From Catenuloplanes atrovinosus (GTDB lineage: Bacteria; Actinomycetota; Actinomycetes; Mycobacteriales; Micromonosporaceae), in assembly GCF_031458235.1 (NCBI RefSeq), contig NZ_JAVDYB010000001.1, forward strand, positions 2,749,001 to 2,813,000: 64,000 nucleotides of DNA. The letters are read 5' to 3'. The first letter of the stretch is position 1; each line of letters opens with the position of its first letter. The notes beneath the pieces are model-generated. The model had not been told where the DNA came from and did not search any database. It saw only the letters and a list, made by a program, of their open reading frames with translations. Positions 1-9,214 of this stretch are shown piece after piece. A program made the position numbers and the translations under genes.

Positions 1-157
1 CCGCGGCAGTGCACACAGCCTAGCGCAACCGTCCCCAACTCCACACGCGCCCCCTCCCCACCGGCTATGACCCCGCCAGGATTACCCGGGCGGCGACCGG
101 CCGGGCCACGATGGCGGCGACCTACTCACTGCCGTCCATCGATATAAGGAGTTCGCC

Positions 158-1030
158 GTGGCCCGTAAGCACCGGCGCCTGACGGTCGCCGCCGTCCTGG
201 CGGCCGTCCTCACCGTCGCCAGTCAGGTCGCCGCCGCACCGGCGCGGGCGGCCAACCCGTATGAGCGCGGACCCGCGCCGAGCACCGCCGGTATCGAGGC
301 CGCGACCGGGCCGTTCGCGATCGCGCGGGTCACGGTGGCGCGGTCCGGCGTGACCGGGTTCGGCGGGGGGACGATCTACTACCCGACCAGCACGGCCGAG
401 GGTACGTTCGGCGCGGTCGCGATCTCGCCGGGGTTCACGGCGAGCCAGTCGTCGGTGGCGTGGCTGGGGCCGCGGCTGGCGTCGCAGGGGTTCGTGGTGA
501 TCACGATCGACACGCTGTCGACGGTCGATCAGCCGGCCGGCCGGGGTGCGCAGCTGCTGGCGGGGCTGGACTACCTGACCCGGACCAGCACGGTGCGTAC
601 CCGGATCGACGCCACCCGGCTCGGGGTGATGGGGCACTCGATGGGTGGCGGCGGGAGCCTGTCGGCGTCGGTGAGCCGGCCGTCGCTGCAGGCGGCGATC
701 CCGCTGGCGCCGTGGCACACCACGAAGTCGTGGTCGTCCGACCGGGTGCCGACGCTGATCATCGGGGCGGAGAGTGACACGGTCGCGCCGGTCGCGTCAC
801 ACGCGGAGCCGTTCTACACGAGCCTGCCGGCGACGCTCGACAAGGCGTACCTGGAGCTCAACAACGCCTCGCACTCCGCGCCGACCTCGACGAACGTGAC
901 CGTGGCGAAGTACAGCATCTCGTGGCTCAAGCGGTTCATCGACAACGACACCCGGTACGAGCAGTTTCTGTGCCCGGCGCCGTCCGGGGCCGCGATCGAG
1001 GAGTACCGGGACACCTGCCCGCACTCCTGA
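158..1030 (+). CDS. Secreted cutinase / polyester hydrolase (PET-hydrolase-like)
   Basis: A 290-residue exported serine hydrolase. An Arg-rich signal peptide ends near residue 32. The alpha/beta-hydrolase fold carries GHSMGGGG with nucleophile Ser161, Asp207 in AESDTVAP and His239 in NASHSAP. Phe93 (GFTA) and Met162 would form the oxyanion hole, and Trp186 (APWH) is the aromatic clamp known in Thermobifida cutinases. The only cysteines, Cys272 and Cys287, match the conserved C-terminal disulfide; the extra disulfide of Ideonella PETase is absent. The GTG start follows AAGGA by 7 bases. The family hydrolyses cutin and synthetic polyesters outside the cell; whether this protein acts on PET is not shown. 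A strong terminator follows. Confidence 0.93.
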   Translation: MARKHRRLTVAAVLAAVLTVASQVAAAPARAANPYERGPAPSTAGIEAATGPFAIARVTVARSGVTGFGGGTIYYPTSTAEGTFGAVAISPGFTASQSSVAWLGPRLASQGFVVITIDTLSTVDQPAGRGAQLLAGLDYLTRTSTVRTRIDATRLGVMGHSMGGGGSLSASVSRPSLQAAIPLAPWHTTKSWSSDRVPTLIIGAESDTVAPVASHAEPFYTSLPATLDKAYLELNNASHSAPTSTNVTVAKYSISWLKRFIDNDTRYEQFLCPAPSGAAIEEYRDTCPHS

Positions 1031-1038
1031 GCACGCAC

Positions 1039-1072
1039 AAGGCGCCTCCCGCGTCGTCGCGGGAGGCGCCTT
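1039..1072. terminator. Hairpin terminator after the cutinase gene
   Basis: A perfect 15-bp stem (1039-1053 with 1058-1072) closes a 4-base loop just after the cutinase stop. It lies between convergent genes and can serve both. Confidence 0.85.
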
Positions 1073-1101
1073 CGTGTCTGATGTGTGGGCGGGCGCGCCG
1101 G

Positions 1102-1380
1102 TCAGAGCGCGCGACGGCCGCGACGGCCACCCACGCCGGCGACGATCGCGACACCGATGGCGGCGAACGCGACCTGGAAGATCAGCTCCCACCAGTCGAA
1201 GCCGTTGGTGTCCGCGACACCGGCGAAGCGGGCCAGCGCCGTGCCGAGCAGCGCGGCGACGACGCCGATGACCAGCGTCAGCCACAGCGGGATGTTCTGC
1301 CGGCCGGGCACGACGAGGCGACCCAGCGCACCGATGATGAGGCCGACGATCAGTGCGACGATGATGCCCATGAGGGTCAC
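1102..1380 (-). CDS. GlsB/YeaQ/YmgE family stress-response membrane protein
   Basis: A 92-residue membrane protein with three hydrophobic segments (about residues 4-24, 32-52 and 66-86), the Gly-rich first helix typical of the family, and a basic tail GRRGRRAL. The GTG start is chosen because GGAG lies 6 bases upstream; a longer in-frame reading to the left has biased composition and no recognisable domain. Members of this family are found in general stress regulons, but their exact role is unknown. The gene converges on the cutinase gene and shares its terminator. Confidence 0.9.
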   Translation of the reverse strand: MTLMGIIVALIVGLIIGALGRLVVPGRQNIPLWLTLVIGVVAALLGTALARFAGVADTNGFDWWELIFQVAFAAIGVAIVAGVGGRRGRRAL

Positions 1381-2020
1381 GGTGCTCTCCTTTGACCAAT
1401 CCAATGGTCCCGGGGCGGCTCGGGGGGTCGAGTCGCGCTCTCTATCCGGTGACCGGGGGTGCCGGTCGACGAGAGGATTCCCGCCTCCGCCGGATTTCAA
1501 TCCCCTGGTGACGGACAACCCACTACAACGTTTAGGTGACGTGCCACAAAAGCCGAGAACACGTACAAAACCGCTTTTCCCGCTTCCGGCCCGGTCCGGT
1601 CCGCACGCTCCCGCGGGCCAACCTCGCGGCGTCTCCGCCGCCGCTCCGCCCCCGCATCGGAGCCGGTCCCCGGGTGGTCCCGAAACCGCCGCGACCCCCG
1701 CCGCGCAGCTTTCCCCGCCGCGACCAGCGTCCCGGCGGGCGACCACCCCGCAGCGCGCCGCCGACGCAGCCCGCGCGCGACGGATCACGGGCTGACGCGC
1801 TGCCCGCGCCGCGGCCGTCGCAACTGGCCAGGGGCGCTGGACTCGGCGGCCGGACGCGGCATTGATCATCGGCTACGGATTCCGGGGGCGACCCTCACGG
1901 TTTCCTCATATTCGTCTGCTTGAATCCTGATATGACGCTGATCAGCCCAGCCTTCGCCGGTGCGTCCCCCGGCCTTCCGGCCCTCGCCGGGCCCGTCCCC
2001 ACCGGCACGCGGGTGACGCG
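1381..2020. other. Intergenic region without a recognisable gene
   Basis: About 640 bases between divergent genes. The left part is an ordinary leader for the YeaQ-like gene. The middle (1600-1860) is very GC-rich and its open frames have shadow-like composition. The right part (about 1890-1940) is AT-richer and could hold the promoter of the peptidase-like gene. No RNA gene or repeat was seen. Confidence 0.5.
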
Positions 2021-3289
2021 ATGAGGGCGCGCCTGGCCGCCGCGGTCGCCGCCGGCCTCTGTCTCTCCGCTCTCCCCGCCGTCGAGCGGGCGTCCGCCGG
2101 CGAGCCGGCCGGGTGCTTCGACTCGGCACTGCCGCTGACCGCCGAGGAGCAGCGGCTCGCACGGGGAGCGGATCCGGTCGGCCCACGGCTGGTCCGCGCG
2201 GGCGGGTTCGCCGAACTCGTCGCGGAGTTCCGGGCGACGCTGTGCGCGACCGAGTCGATGCCGGCGGCCGGCACCGCCGTCACACGGGCCGGCCAGCGGC
2301 TGTGGCAGGCCGCGGTCGACCGTGCGCAGGGACGGGCGCCGGGGACGGGCACGCTCGACGAGCTCGACGACCGGCCGCTGTACTGGGCCCGGCTGCAGCT
2401 GAGCAGCGCGGTGCGGCAGTGGGACCCCGGCTTCGGCGTGAACCGGCCGCAGCTGCTGACCGCGCTCCAGCACGCGTCGCGCGGAGTCGGGGCCACCGGC
2501 CCGGCCCCGGCGGGTGTCCCGCGCGCCCTGATCAGCGGGTTCGACCCGTTCGGGTTCGACGGTGATCTGCGGCTGTCGAACCCGTCCGGTGCGGCGGCGC
2601 TGCGGCTCGACGGGCAGATCGTGGACACCGCCGACGGGCCCGTCGCGGTGGAGGCGGTCGTCTTCCCGGTGACGTGGGCGGGCTTCGACGACGGCATCGT
2701 CGAGGCCGCGTTCGGCCCGGCCCTGTCGGCACCGGACCGGCGGCCGGACGTCCTGATGACGATCAGCCAGGGCGCCGGGTTCACCATCGAGCGCTGGGCC
2801 GCCGGATGGCGCGGCGGCCAGCCGGACAACAACGGCGCCGGCGCCGAGGGTCCCGTCCCGGCCGCCGCCGGATGGCCGGCGAGCACGGCGACGCTGATCG
2901 AGACGACCCTGCCGGTCAGCCGCATGCTCGCGGCCGGCACCGGACCGCGCGAGGTCTACTACAGCCGGTTCTACTGCTACTGGCCCGCCGGTACGGCACC
3001 GGGCAGCGGCCCGACCGACTGCCGCGACGACGGCGCCCCACCGCTGCCGGGGGAGACCGGCGAGATGGGCAGCGGCGGCAACTTCCTCTCCAACGAGAGC
3101 ATGTTCCGCGCGAACCGCCTGCGCATCGGTCTCGGCGCCACCGGCGTGCTCGGCGGTCACCTGCACATACCACCGGGATCGGGCCCGGCGGATCCCGATG
3201 CGCTCTCCGACCCGGCGTCCGACGCCGACCGGCGCGCCATCGTGGCGCAGACCACGGCGCTGCTGGCGGCGGCCGCGACGTCCCGGTGA
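2021..3289 (+). CDS. Secreted pyroglutamyl-peptidase-like (C15) protein with Cys-to-Ser change
   Basis: A 422-residue exported protein with a signal peptide ending near residue 26 (SAG), a helical region of about 140 residues, then a C15-like domain. The domain shows GFDPFG (173-178), LSNPSG (185-190), a Glu in FTIERWA (Glu257) and His382 in HLHIP, matching C15 pyroglutamyl peptidases. Where that family has its nucleophilic Cys (pattern VCN), this protein reads FLSN with Ser357. Cytosolic C15 enzymes are about 215 residues and unexported, so export plus the long N-terminal region set this one apart. It may be a serine variant, a binding protein or an inactive homologue. Confidence 0.8.
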   Translation: MRARLAAAVAAGLCLSALPAVERASAGEPAGCFDSALPLTAEEQRLARGADPVGPRLVRAGGFAELVAEFRATLCATESMPAAGTAVTRAGQRLWQAAVDRAQGRAPGTGTLDELDDRPLYWARLQLSSAVRQWDPGFGVNRPQLLTALQHASRGVGATGPAPAGVPRALISGFDPFGFDGDLRLSNPSGAAALRLDGQIVDTADGPVAVEAVVFPVTWAGFDDGIVEAAFGPALSAPDRRPDVLMTISQGAGFTIERWAAGWRGGQPDNNGAGAEGPVPAAAGWPASTATLIETTLPVSRMLAAGTGPREVYYSRFYCYWPAGTAPGSGPTDCRDDGAPPLPGETGEMGSGGNFLSNESMFRANRLRIGLGATGVLGGHLHIPPGSGPADPDALSDPASDADRRAIVAQTTALLAAAATSR

Positions 3290-3362
3290 CGGCCATTGTT
3301 CTCATTTTTGCGCCACCGCGCGCGATGAAGGGTGGAGGTGATTCAGGCGGGGGGGTACGGCC

Positions 3363-5231
3363 GTGGCCGGCAGACGCAGGTCGGAGATCCGGTACGCCGG
3401 GCTGCCCGAGGTGGCCGCCGGTGGCGTGGGTGATGCCCGGCGGGTGCTGTTCCGCCTGATGAGCGTGTACGCCGTGGTGTGCTGGCTGGCGCTGCTGCCG
3501 GGCTGGCTGGACGACGGGCACCCGGCGATCGTCGTGGTGGCCGTGGTGGTCACCGCGGTGGCCGTGGTCCTCTCACGTGCCCGCGTGCTTCCCCAGCCGG
3601 TCGCGCACGCCCTGCTCGGTGGCGTGCCGCTGTGCACCGCGGCGCTGACCGCGGCCGCGGGTGGTGGCGTCATCAGCGCCGCGTTCGCGTTCCTGGCGCT
3701 GTTCGTCACGGTGTACGCGGCCATGTTCTTCAGCCGCCGGGCGCTGACGGTGCACCTGACGTGGAGCGTGGTCGCCTCCGGCGGCGCGCTGACCGCGACC
3801 AGCGTCGGTGACCCGCACAACGGCTACTACGTGCTCGTGCTGGCGATCACCCTGACGGCCACCGGCCTGCTGCTGTCCGGCCTGGTCCGCACGGTGTGGC
3901 ACACCGCCACCCACGACCCGGTGACCGGGCTGCTCAACGAGTCGGGCCTGCGCGCCGCGATCCTGGCGCGGCCGGCCGACGGCACGGTGCTGGTCTGCGA
4001 CATCGACGACTTCAGCCACGTCAACGACGCGCTCGGCCGGGACAACGGCGACGTGCTGCTGCGTGCCGTCGCCGCGGACCTGAGCCGGACGTGGCCCCGG
4101 GCCGCCGCCGCGCGGATCGGCGCGGACGTGTTCGCCGCCTGGCTGCCCACGACGCGGGACGCCGGCGCTCTCGCGCGGCAGCTCGTCGGCCTGCACGGCC
4201 CGTACCCGGCCGGCGGGATCGACGTGGACGTCACGCTCACCGCGGGGCTCGCGCACACCGACGGCAGCGCGCCCGCGGAACTGCTGCGCCGGGCCGCCGT
4301 CGCGCTCGCGGCGGCCAAGCACGACGCCCGCCCGTGGCACGTGTGGACCGCCGAGGACGACCGCACCCGCCGCGACGACCTCGCGCTGCAGGCCGAGCTG
4401 CGTGAGGCGATCACCCGCGGCGAACTGGTCGTGCACTACCAGCCGCAGGTGGACCGGCACCACCACCGCATCGTCGGCGCCGAGGCGCTGGTGCGCTGGC
4501 AGCACCCGCGCCGCGGCCTGCTCGGCCCGGGAGCGTTCCTGCCCGGCGCCGAGCGCACACCCCTGATCGTCGACATCACCGAACAGGTGCTCGCCGACGC
4601 GACCGGCCAGGCGGCGCGCTGGCGGGCGGCGGGCACCCCGATCCCGGTGTCGGTCAACGTGTCCGCGCGCTCCCTGACCGATGACGGGCTACCCGAGCGG
4701 ATCGCCGCGCATCTCGCCCGCGCCGGGCTGCCGGCACCGCTGCTGACGATCGAGATCACCGAGACCGCGATCGTGGCGCAGCCCGCGCACGCGCGCCGGC
4801 TCCTGCAGGCCGTCCGCGACCTCGGCGTGCGGGTCAGCATCGACGACTTCGGCACCGGCCACACCAGTCTCGCGCTCCTCGCCGACCTGCCGATCGACGA
4901 GATCAAACTGGACCGGCGCTTCGTCGCCGCCGCCCTGAGCCAGCCGAGCGCGACCGCCATCGCCGTCACCGTCGCCGACCTGGCCGATCGCCTGCACCTG
5001 CACGCCGTCGCCGAGGGCGTCGAGGACGAGGCGGTCAGCGCGCTGATGGACTCGATCGGCTTCGACGCCCAGCAGGGTTACCACCACGCCCGCCCGCAAC
5101 CCGCCGACACCGTCGGCGAGCTGCTGGCGTCGTCCGCTGCCGCCCCCGGGCGCACTGAGGGCGCGCTGAGGGCGCACGGACCGGCGTGGCCGCAGATCGG
5201 CGTCGACGCCGGCCCGGCGGTCAGCTGGTGA
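3363..5231 (+). CDS. Membrane GGDEF-EAL protein, probable cyclic-di-GMP phosphodiesterase
   Basis: A 622-residue protein. Roughly residues 30-180 contain about six hydrophobic segments. A GGDEF-like domain follows, but its signature reads GADVF (about 253-257), so cyclase activity is unlikely. The EAL domain (about 350-600) looks intact: EAL at 374-376, ITETAI, IDDFGTG with Asp494/Asp495, and AEGVED. The likely output is hydrolysis of c-di-GMP, with the degenerate GGDEF as a possible GTP sensor. The GTG start is the first in-frame start after a stop. A GGAGGTGAT element lies about 20 bases upstream, unusually far. The 3' end overlaps the convergent SDR gene by 11 bases. Confidence 0.88.
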   Translation: MAGRRRSEIRYAGLPEVAAGGVGDARRVLFRLMSVYAVVCWLALLPGWLDDGHPAIVVVAVVVTAVAVVLSRARVLPQPVAHALLGGVPLCTAALTAAAGGGVISAAFAFLALFVTVYAAMFFSRRALTVHLTWSVVASGGALTATSVGDPHNGYYVLVLAITLTATGLLLSGLVRTVWHTATHDPVTGLLNESGLRAAILARPADGTVLVCDIDDFSHVNDALGRDNGDVLLRAVAADLSRTWPRAAAARIGADVFAAWLPTTRDAGALARQLVGLHGPYPAGGIDVDVTLTAGLAHTDGSAPAELLRRAAVALAAAKHDARPWHVWTAEDDRTRRDDLALQAELREAITRGELVVHYQPQVDRHHHRIVGAEALVRWQHPRRGLLGPGAFLPGAERTPLIVDITEQVLADATGQAARWRAAGTPIPVSVNVSARSLTDDGLPERIAAHLARAGLPAPLLTIEITETAIVAQPAHARRLLQAVRDLGVRVSIDDFGTGHTSLALLADLPIDEIKLDRRFVAAALSQPSATAIAVTVADLADRLHLHAVAEGVEDEAVSALMDSIGFDAQQGYHHARPQPADTVGELLASSAAAPGRTEGALRAHGPAWPQIGVDAGPAVSW

Positions 5232-5964
5232 AGCCGCCGTCCACGTTGAGGGTCGCCCCGGTGATGTAGCGGCCGTCCGGGCCGGCGAGGAACGCGACCG
5301 TGGCGGCCACATCGGCCGGTGCCGCGTAGTGGCCGAGCGCGGTGAACCCCTTGATGGTGCCCGCGTCCGGCCCGTCCGCCGGGTTCAGCTCGGTGTCGGT
5401 CGGCCCCGGGTTCACCAGGTTCACCGTGATCGCCCGGCCGCCGAGTTCGCGGCCGAGGGCCTTGGTGAGGCCGGTCAGGGCGGTCTTGCTCATCGCGTAC
5501 AGCGAGAAGCCGGGGAACACGGCGCGCTCGGCCATGTTGCTGCCGATGTTGATGATCCGACCGCCGGCCGGCAGGTGGCGCACCGCGGCCTGCGAGGCGA
5601 CGAACGGGGCGCGGACGTTGACCGCGACGGTCTCCTCGAACTCGGCCAGGCTCAGCCGCTCGATCGGCCCGAGCAGGAAGGCGCCGGCGTTGTTGACCAG
5701 GACGTCCAACCGGCCCAGCTCGCCGAAGGCCCGGTCGACCGCGGCGGTCACCGCGGCCGGGTCGGCGCTGTCCGCCCGGATGGCGATCGCCCGCCGCCCG
5801 GCGGCCTTGATCTGGTCCACCACGTCGTCGGCGCGCCGCTGATCGTGCCGGAACGTGAGCGCCACGTCGGCGCCCGCCCCGGCCAGGCGCAGCGCCACCG
5901 CGGCGCCGATGCCACGGCTCCCGCCGGTCACCAGCGCCACCTTGTCGTCGAGTGCGTTATCCAT
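5221..5964 (-). CDS. SDR family NAD(P)-dependent oxidoreductase
   Basis: A 247-residue classical short-chain dehydrogenase. TGGSRGIG near the N-terminus binds the cofactor; NNAG, a Ser in NIGSN and YAMSK supply the catalytic set. The sequence ends in the common GGFTS tail. The ATG is chosen because similarity to SDRs starts directly after it. Substrate unknown; the closest look is to 3-oxoacyl-ACP reductase-type and aldehyde/alcohol oxidoreductases. It diverges from a MmyB-type regulator about 420 bases away, an arrangement in which the regulator often controls the oxidoreductase. Confidence 0.88.
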   Translation of the reverse strand: MDNALDDKVALVTGGSRGIGAAVALRLAGAGADVALTFRHDQRRADDVVDQIKAAGRRAIAIRADSADPAAVTAAVDRAFGELGRLDVLVNNAGAFLLGPIERLSLAEFEETVAVNVRAPFVASQAAVRHLPAGGRIINIGSNMAERAVFPGFSLYAMSKTALTGLTKALGRELGGRAITVNLVNPGPTDTELNPADGPDAGTIKGFTALGHYAAPADVAATVAFLAGPDGRYITGATLNVDGGFTS

Positions 5965-6087
5965 GACGGACAGCGTCGTCGATGCCGGCTTCGCCGTCTG
6001 GCGGTGATCGGACGTCGCGTTCCCGGCGGGTCCGCACTCCGGGGGCACGCCCCCACCCGCGTCCGTCGCCCGGGTCGGCATCCACCG

Positions 6088-6246
6088 CACGAGGCGGCCC
6101 GTGCGGCGGCGACCACGCCCGCCGCGCTGCTCGGCATCGCCGGCCGGACCGGCTCGGTACGGCCGGGCAAGGCCGCCGGCCTCGTGGTGCTGAACGCCGG
6201 CCTTCGGGTCGACGCCGCGCAACGCGTAGCGCAGCAGGTGCTTGTC
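6088..6246 (+). pseudogene. C-terminal remnant of a NagA-like amidohydrolase
   Basis: This stretch reads HEAARAAATTPAALLGIAG then RTGSVRPGKAAGLVVLN, the closing motif of N-acetylglucosamine-6-phosphate deacetylase and related amidohydrolases (TTPA..LG..DR.GSI.PG..ADLVVLD). No metal-binding N-terminal part is present upstream, and the open frame there has no family resemblance. It looks like a decayed gene end between the SDR and the regulator. Confidence 0.55.
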
Positions 6247-6383
6247 GGCGACGGCCGCGGTCGTCGCGGGTGACCGCCGTCCCGGTCGGCACGTCGCGGT
6301 CGGAGGCGCGCCGGTCGCGGAACGGCCGCGACGGTCCCGGTGCCCCGGCCACCCGCCCGGACCCCGCCAGGCACACTTGGGCC

Positions 6384-7238
6384 GTGGAACGTCAGGAGTT
6401 CGGCGCCGCGGTGCGCCAGTTACGGGAGAGCACGACCCCCGCGGCTGTCGGGCTGTCGGTCGGGCGCCGGCGGGTGCCGGGTCTGCGGCGGGAGGAGCTC
6501 GGCGACCTGGCGGGGATGTCCGCCGACTACGTGCGCCGGCTGGAGCAGGGGCGCAGTCATCCGTCGGCCGGGGTGGTCAACGCCATCGCCCGGGCGTTGC
6601 GGATCGGGCGGGCCGACTACGAGCGGCTCTGCGCGCTGGCCGGGTACGCCGCCGCGGACGGGCAGGTGCCGGACGACGTCGGGCCGGGCGCGATGCGGCT
6701 GCTGGAGCGGTTCACGGACACGCCCATGTTCGTCTCCGACGCGGCGATGAACCTGATCGCCGTGAACAGTGCGTTCCTCGCCCTGGGGCACTGGAAGCTG
6801 ACCGGCGACCCGTGGGACTGGAACGTCGCCTGGCGCACGTTCTGCGACCCGTTCGACGGTTTCAAGCAGTCCGTGGCCGACGCGACCGACCACGAGTCGA
6901 TCCTCGTCGCCCGGCTGAGGGGCGCGTTGCTGCGCTACCCGGCGGACACGTCGCTCGCCGCGCTGGTGGACGAACTGCGCAGCCGGAGCCGCATGTTCGA
7001 CACCCTGTGGCGCACGCCGCGACCGGTGACGGCGTACGAGAGCAGCGCCGCGTTCGTCCACCCGGACGGCGAGTCGGTCACGCTGGTCGGCAGCCTGCTC
7101 GCCATCCCGGGCGACGATCTGGCGGCGCTGATGCTCACCGCGGCGCCGGGCTCGCACGACGCGGCGCGGCTCGCCGAACTCGTCGAGGGAGCCGGGGAAC
7201 CGGCGATCATCAGGGTGGGCCGGCCCGGCCCAGGATAA
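6384..7238 (+). CDS. MmyB-type XRE family transcriptional regulator
   Basis: A 284-residue regulator. Residues about 8-75 form a helix-turn-helix with the marker RRRVPGLRREEL and the recognition region SADYVRRLEQGR. The rest matches the MmyB-like ligand-binding domain (MFVSDAAMNLIAVN, ALGHW). The GTG is chosen because similarity begins there; no ribosome site precedes it, so it may be leaderless. It diverges from the SDR and is followed on the same strand by a quinone oxidoreductase and an esterase. Such regulators usually repress a neighbouring redox enzyme; the ligand is unknown. Confidence 0.88.
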   Translation: MERQEFGAAVRQLRESTTPAAVGLSVGRRRVPGLRREELGDLAGMSADYVRRLEQGRSHPSAGVVNAIARALRIGRADYERLCALAGYAAADGQVPDDVGPGAMRLLERFTDTPMFVSDAAMNLIAVNSAFLALGHWKLTGDPWDWNVAWRTFCDPFDGFKQSVADATDHESILVARLRGALLRYPADTSLAALVDELRSRSRMFDTLWRTPRPVTAYESSAAFVHPDGESVTLVGSLLAIPGDDLAALMLTAAPGSHDAARLAELVEGAGEPAIIRVGRPGPG

Positions 7239-7306
7239 CCGCGCCAGCTCCTGCGATCTTGAGTGACGTCGCCGGCAAGACGGCACTCACGGAAGCAGGT
7301 TCAGCG

Positions 7307-8245
7307 ATGAAGGCAGTGCGTTTTCACGAGTTCGGCGGTCCGGACGTCCTCCGGTACGAGGACGCCGAGCAGCCGGTTCCCGGCGCCGGTCAGGTCCGGA
7401 TCCGGGTGGCCGCGACCTCGTTCAACGGTGTCGACGGCAACATCCGCGCCGGCTACATGCAGGGCCCGATCCCGGTCCGGCTGCCGCACACGCCCGGCAT
7501 CGACGTCGCGGGCACGGTCGACGCGGTCGGCGACGGCGTGGACGAGGTCGCGGTCGGCGACCGGGTCATCGGCTTCCTGCCGATGACGGGACCCGGTGCG
7601 GCCGCGGAGTACGTGATCGCGCCGGCCGACATCCTGACCGGGGCGCCGAAGAACATCCCGCTGGCCGACGCGGCGGCGCTGCCGCTGGTGGGCCTGACCG
7701 CGTGGCAGGCGCTGTTCGACCACGGGAAGGTGACCGCCGGTCAGCGCGTGCTGATCAACGGCGCCGGCGGGGCGGTCGGCGGATACGCCGTGCAACTGGC
7801 CGCGGAGATCGGCGCGCGGGTGATCGCCACGGCCAGCCCGCGCAGCGCGGAGCGGGTCAGGGCCGCGGGCGCGGACGAGGTGATCGACCACACCACCACT
7901 GACGTGATCGCGGCGGTGACCGAGCCGGTCGACCTGGTGCTCAACCTGGCGCCGGTCGCGCCGGAGCAGTTGGCCGCGCTGGTCACGCTGATCCGCGACG
8001 GCGGCGCCCTGGTCAACACCACCGTGTGGATGCCCGCACCGTCCGACGAGGCGCGCGGCGTACGCGGCATCGACCTGTTCGTCCGCAGCGACGCCGACCA
8101 GCTCGCCGACCTGGCCGCCCGGGTCAGCACCGGTGAGCTGCGCGTCGAGGTGGCCGAGCGGGTGGCGCTGGCCGATCTGCCCGCGCTGCACGCCCGGGCC
8201 GGCGCCGGCGAGCTGCCCGGCAAGACCGTCGTCCTCGCGTCCTGA
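7307..8245 (+). CDS. NADP-dependent quinone oxidoreductase-type alcohol dehydrogenase
   Basis: A 312-residue zinc-independent MDR-family enzyme. The GroES-like N-terminal half starts MKAVRFHEFGGPDVL, and the Rossmann half has INGAGGAVGGYAVQLA for NADP(H). There is no structural-zinc Cys cluster, as in quinone oxidoreductases. ATG at 7307 follows a purine-rich GGAAGCAGG. An esterase gene follows after 22 bases, so the two are probably cotranscribed, and the upstream MmyB regulator is a likely controller. Confidence 0.9.
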   Translation: MKAVRFHEFGGPDVLRYEDAEQPVPGAGQVRIRVAATSFNGVDGNIRAGYMQGPIPVRLPHTPGIDVAGTVDAVGDGVDEVAVGDRVIGFLPMTGPGAAAEYVIAPADILTGAPKNIPLADAAALPLVGLTAWQALFDHGKVTAGQRVLINGAGGAVGGYAVQLAAEIGARVIATASPRSAERVRAAGADEVIDHTTTDVIAAVTEPVDLVLNLAPVAPEQLAALVTLIRDGGALVNTTVWMPAPSDEARGVRGIDLFVRSDADQLADLAARVSTGELRVEVAERVALADLPALHARAGAGELPGKTVVLAS

Positions 8246-8267
8246 CACCCGGTAAGGAGAAACGGTC

Positions 8268-9206
8268 ATGACTCTGTCCCTGGATCCCGAGATCGCCGCG
8301 GCGCTGGCCCCGATGGCCGGTGTGACGCCACCCGTGGTGGGTGACGTCGAGGGCCGTCGTGCCTTCTGGGAACCGGTCATCGGCGCCGCCGGCGCCGCCC
8401 AGCCGATGCCGGCCGACGTCACGATGACCGACCACACCGTGACCGCCGACGACGGGGCGCACATCACCGTGCGCTGGTACGTCAAGGACGGCGCGACGCC
8501 GGGCCCGGCCGCGATCTTCCTCCACGGCGGCGGGTACATCTTCGGCCACATCGACCTGTTCGACGGACCGGTCGCCCGGTACGTGTCGGCCTCCGGCGTG
8601 CCGATGCTGTCGGTGGAATACCGGCGCGCACCCGAGTTCCCGTTCCCGACGCCGCTCGAGGACGGCTACGCCGCACTGCGCTGGCTGCACGACCGCGCTC
8701 CCGAGCTGGGCGTGGACCGCGACCGGATCGCGGTGATGGGCGACAGCGCCGGCGGCGGCATGGCGGCGGCGCTGACGATCCTGACCCGGGAGCGCGGCGG
8801 CCCGAGGATCGCCCGCCAGTTGCTGATCATGCCGATGCTCGACGACCGCACCGTCACCCCCGACCCGCACGTCGAGCCGTACGCGCTGTGGTCCTACGAC
8901 GACAGCCGCACCGCGTGGCCGGCGTTGCTCGGCGACGCCGCCGGCGGGCCCGGCGTCCCGCCCACCGCCGCGCCGGCCCGGCTCGATGACGCGACCGGCC
9001 TGCCGCCGGCCTACATCGAGGTGGGCCAGTTGGACGTCTTCCGCGACGAGGACCTCGCCTACGCGGGGAAACTCAGCCGCGCCGGCGTCCCGGTCGAGTT
9101 CCACCTGCACCCCGGCGCCCCGCACGAGTTCGACTCGATCGCCTTCACGTCCGACGTCGCCCGGCGCGCCATCGCCGACCGCGTCCGCGTCCTGAAGTCG
9201 CTCTGA
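8268..9206 (+). CDS. Alpha/beta hydrolase of the hormone-sensitive-lipase group
   Basis: A 312-residue cytoplasmic esterase. It has the oxyanion motif HGGGY (86-90), the nucleophile elbow GDSAGG with Ser160, Asp256 in GQLDVFRDED and His286 in PGAPHEFD. This is the usual HSL/arylesterase set, acting on short acyl esters. No signal peptide. The ATG follows AAGGAGA by 7 bases. It is probably the second gene of an operon with the quinone oxidoreductase. A perfect terminator hairpin follows. Confidence 0.92.
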   Translation: MTLSLDPEIAAALAPMAGVTPPVVGDVEGRRAFWEPVIGAAGAAQPMPADVTMTDHTVTADDGAHITVRWYVKDGATPGPAAIFLHGGGYIFGHIDLFDGPVARYVSASGVPMLSVEYRRAPEFPFPTPLEDGYAALRWLHDRAPELGVDRDRIAVMGDSAGGGMAAALTILTRERGGPRIARQLLIMPMLDDRTVTPDPHVEPYALWSYDDSRTAWPALLGDAAGGPGVPPTAAPARLDDATGLPPAYIEVGQLDVFRDEDLAYAGKLSRAGVPVEFHLHPGAPHEFDSIAFTSDVARRAIADRVRVLKSL

Positions 9207-9214
9207 GCCGTCGT

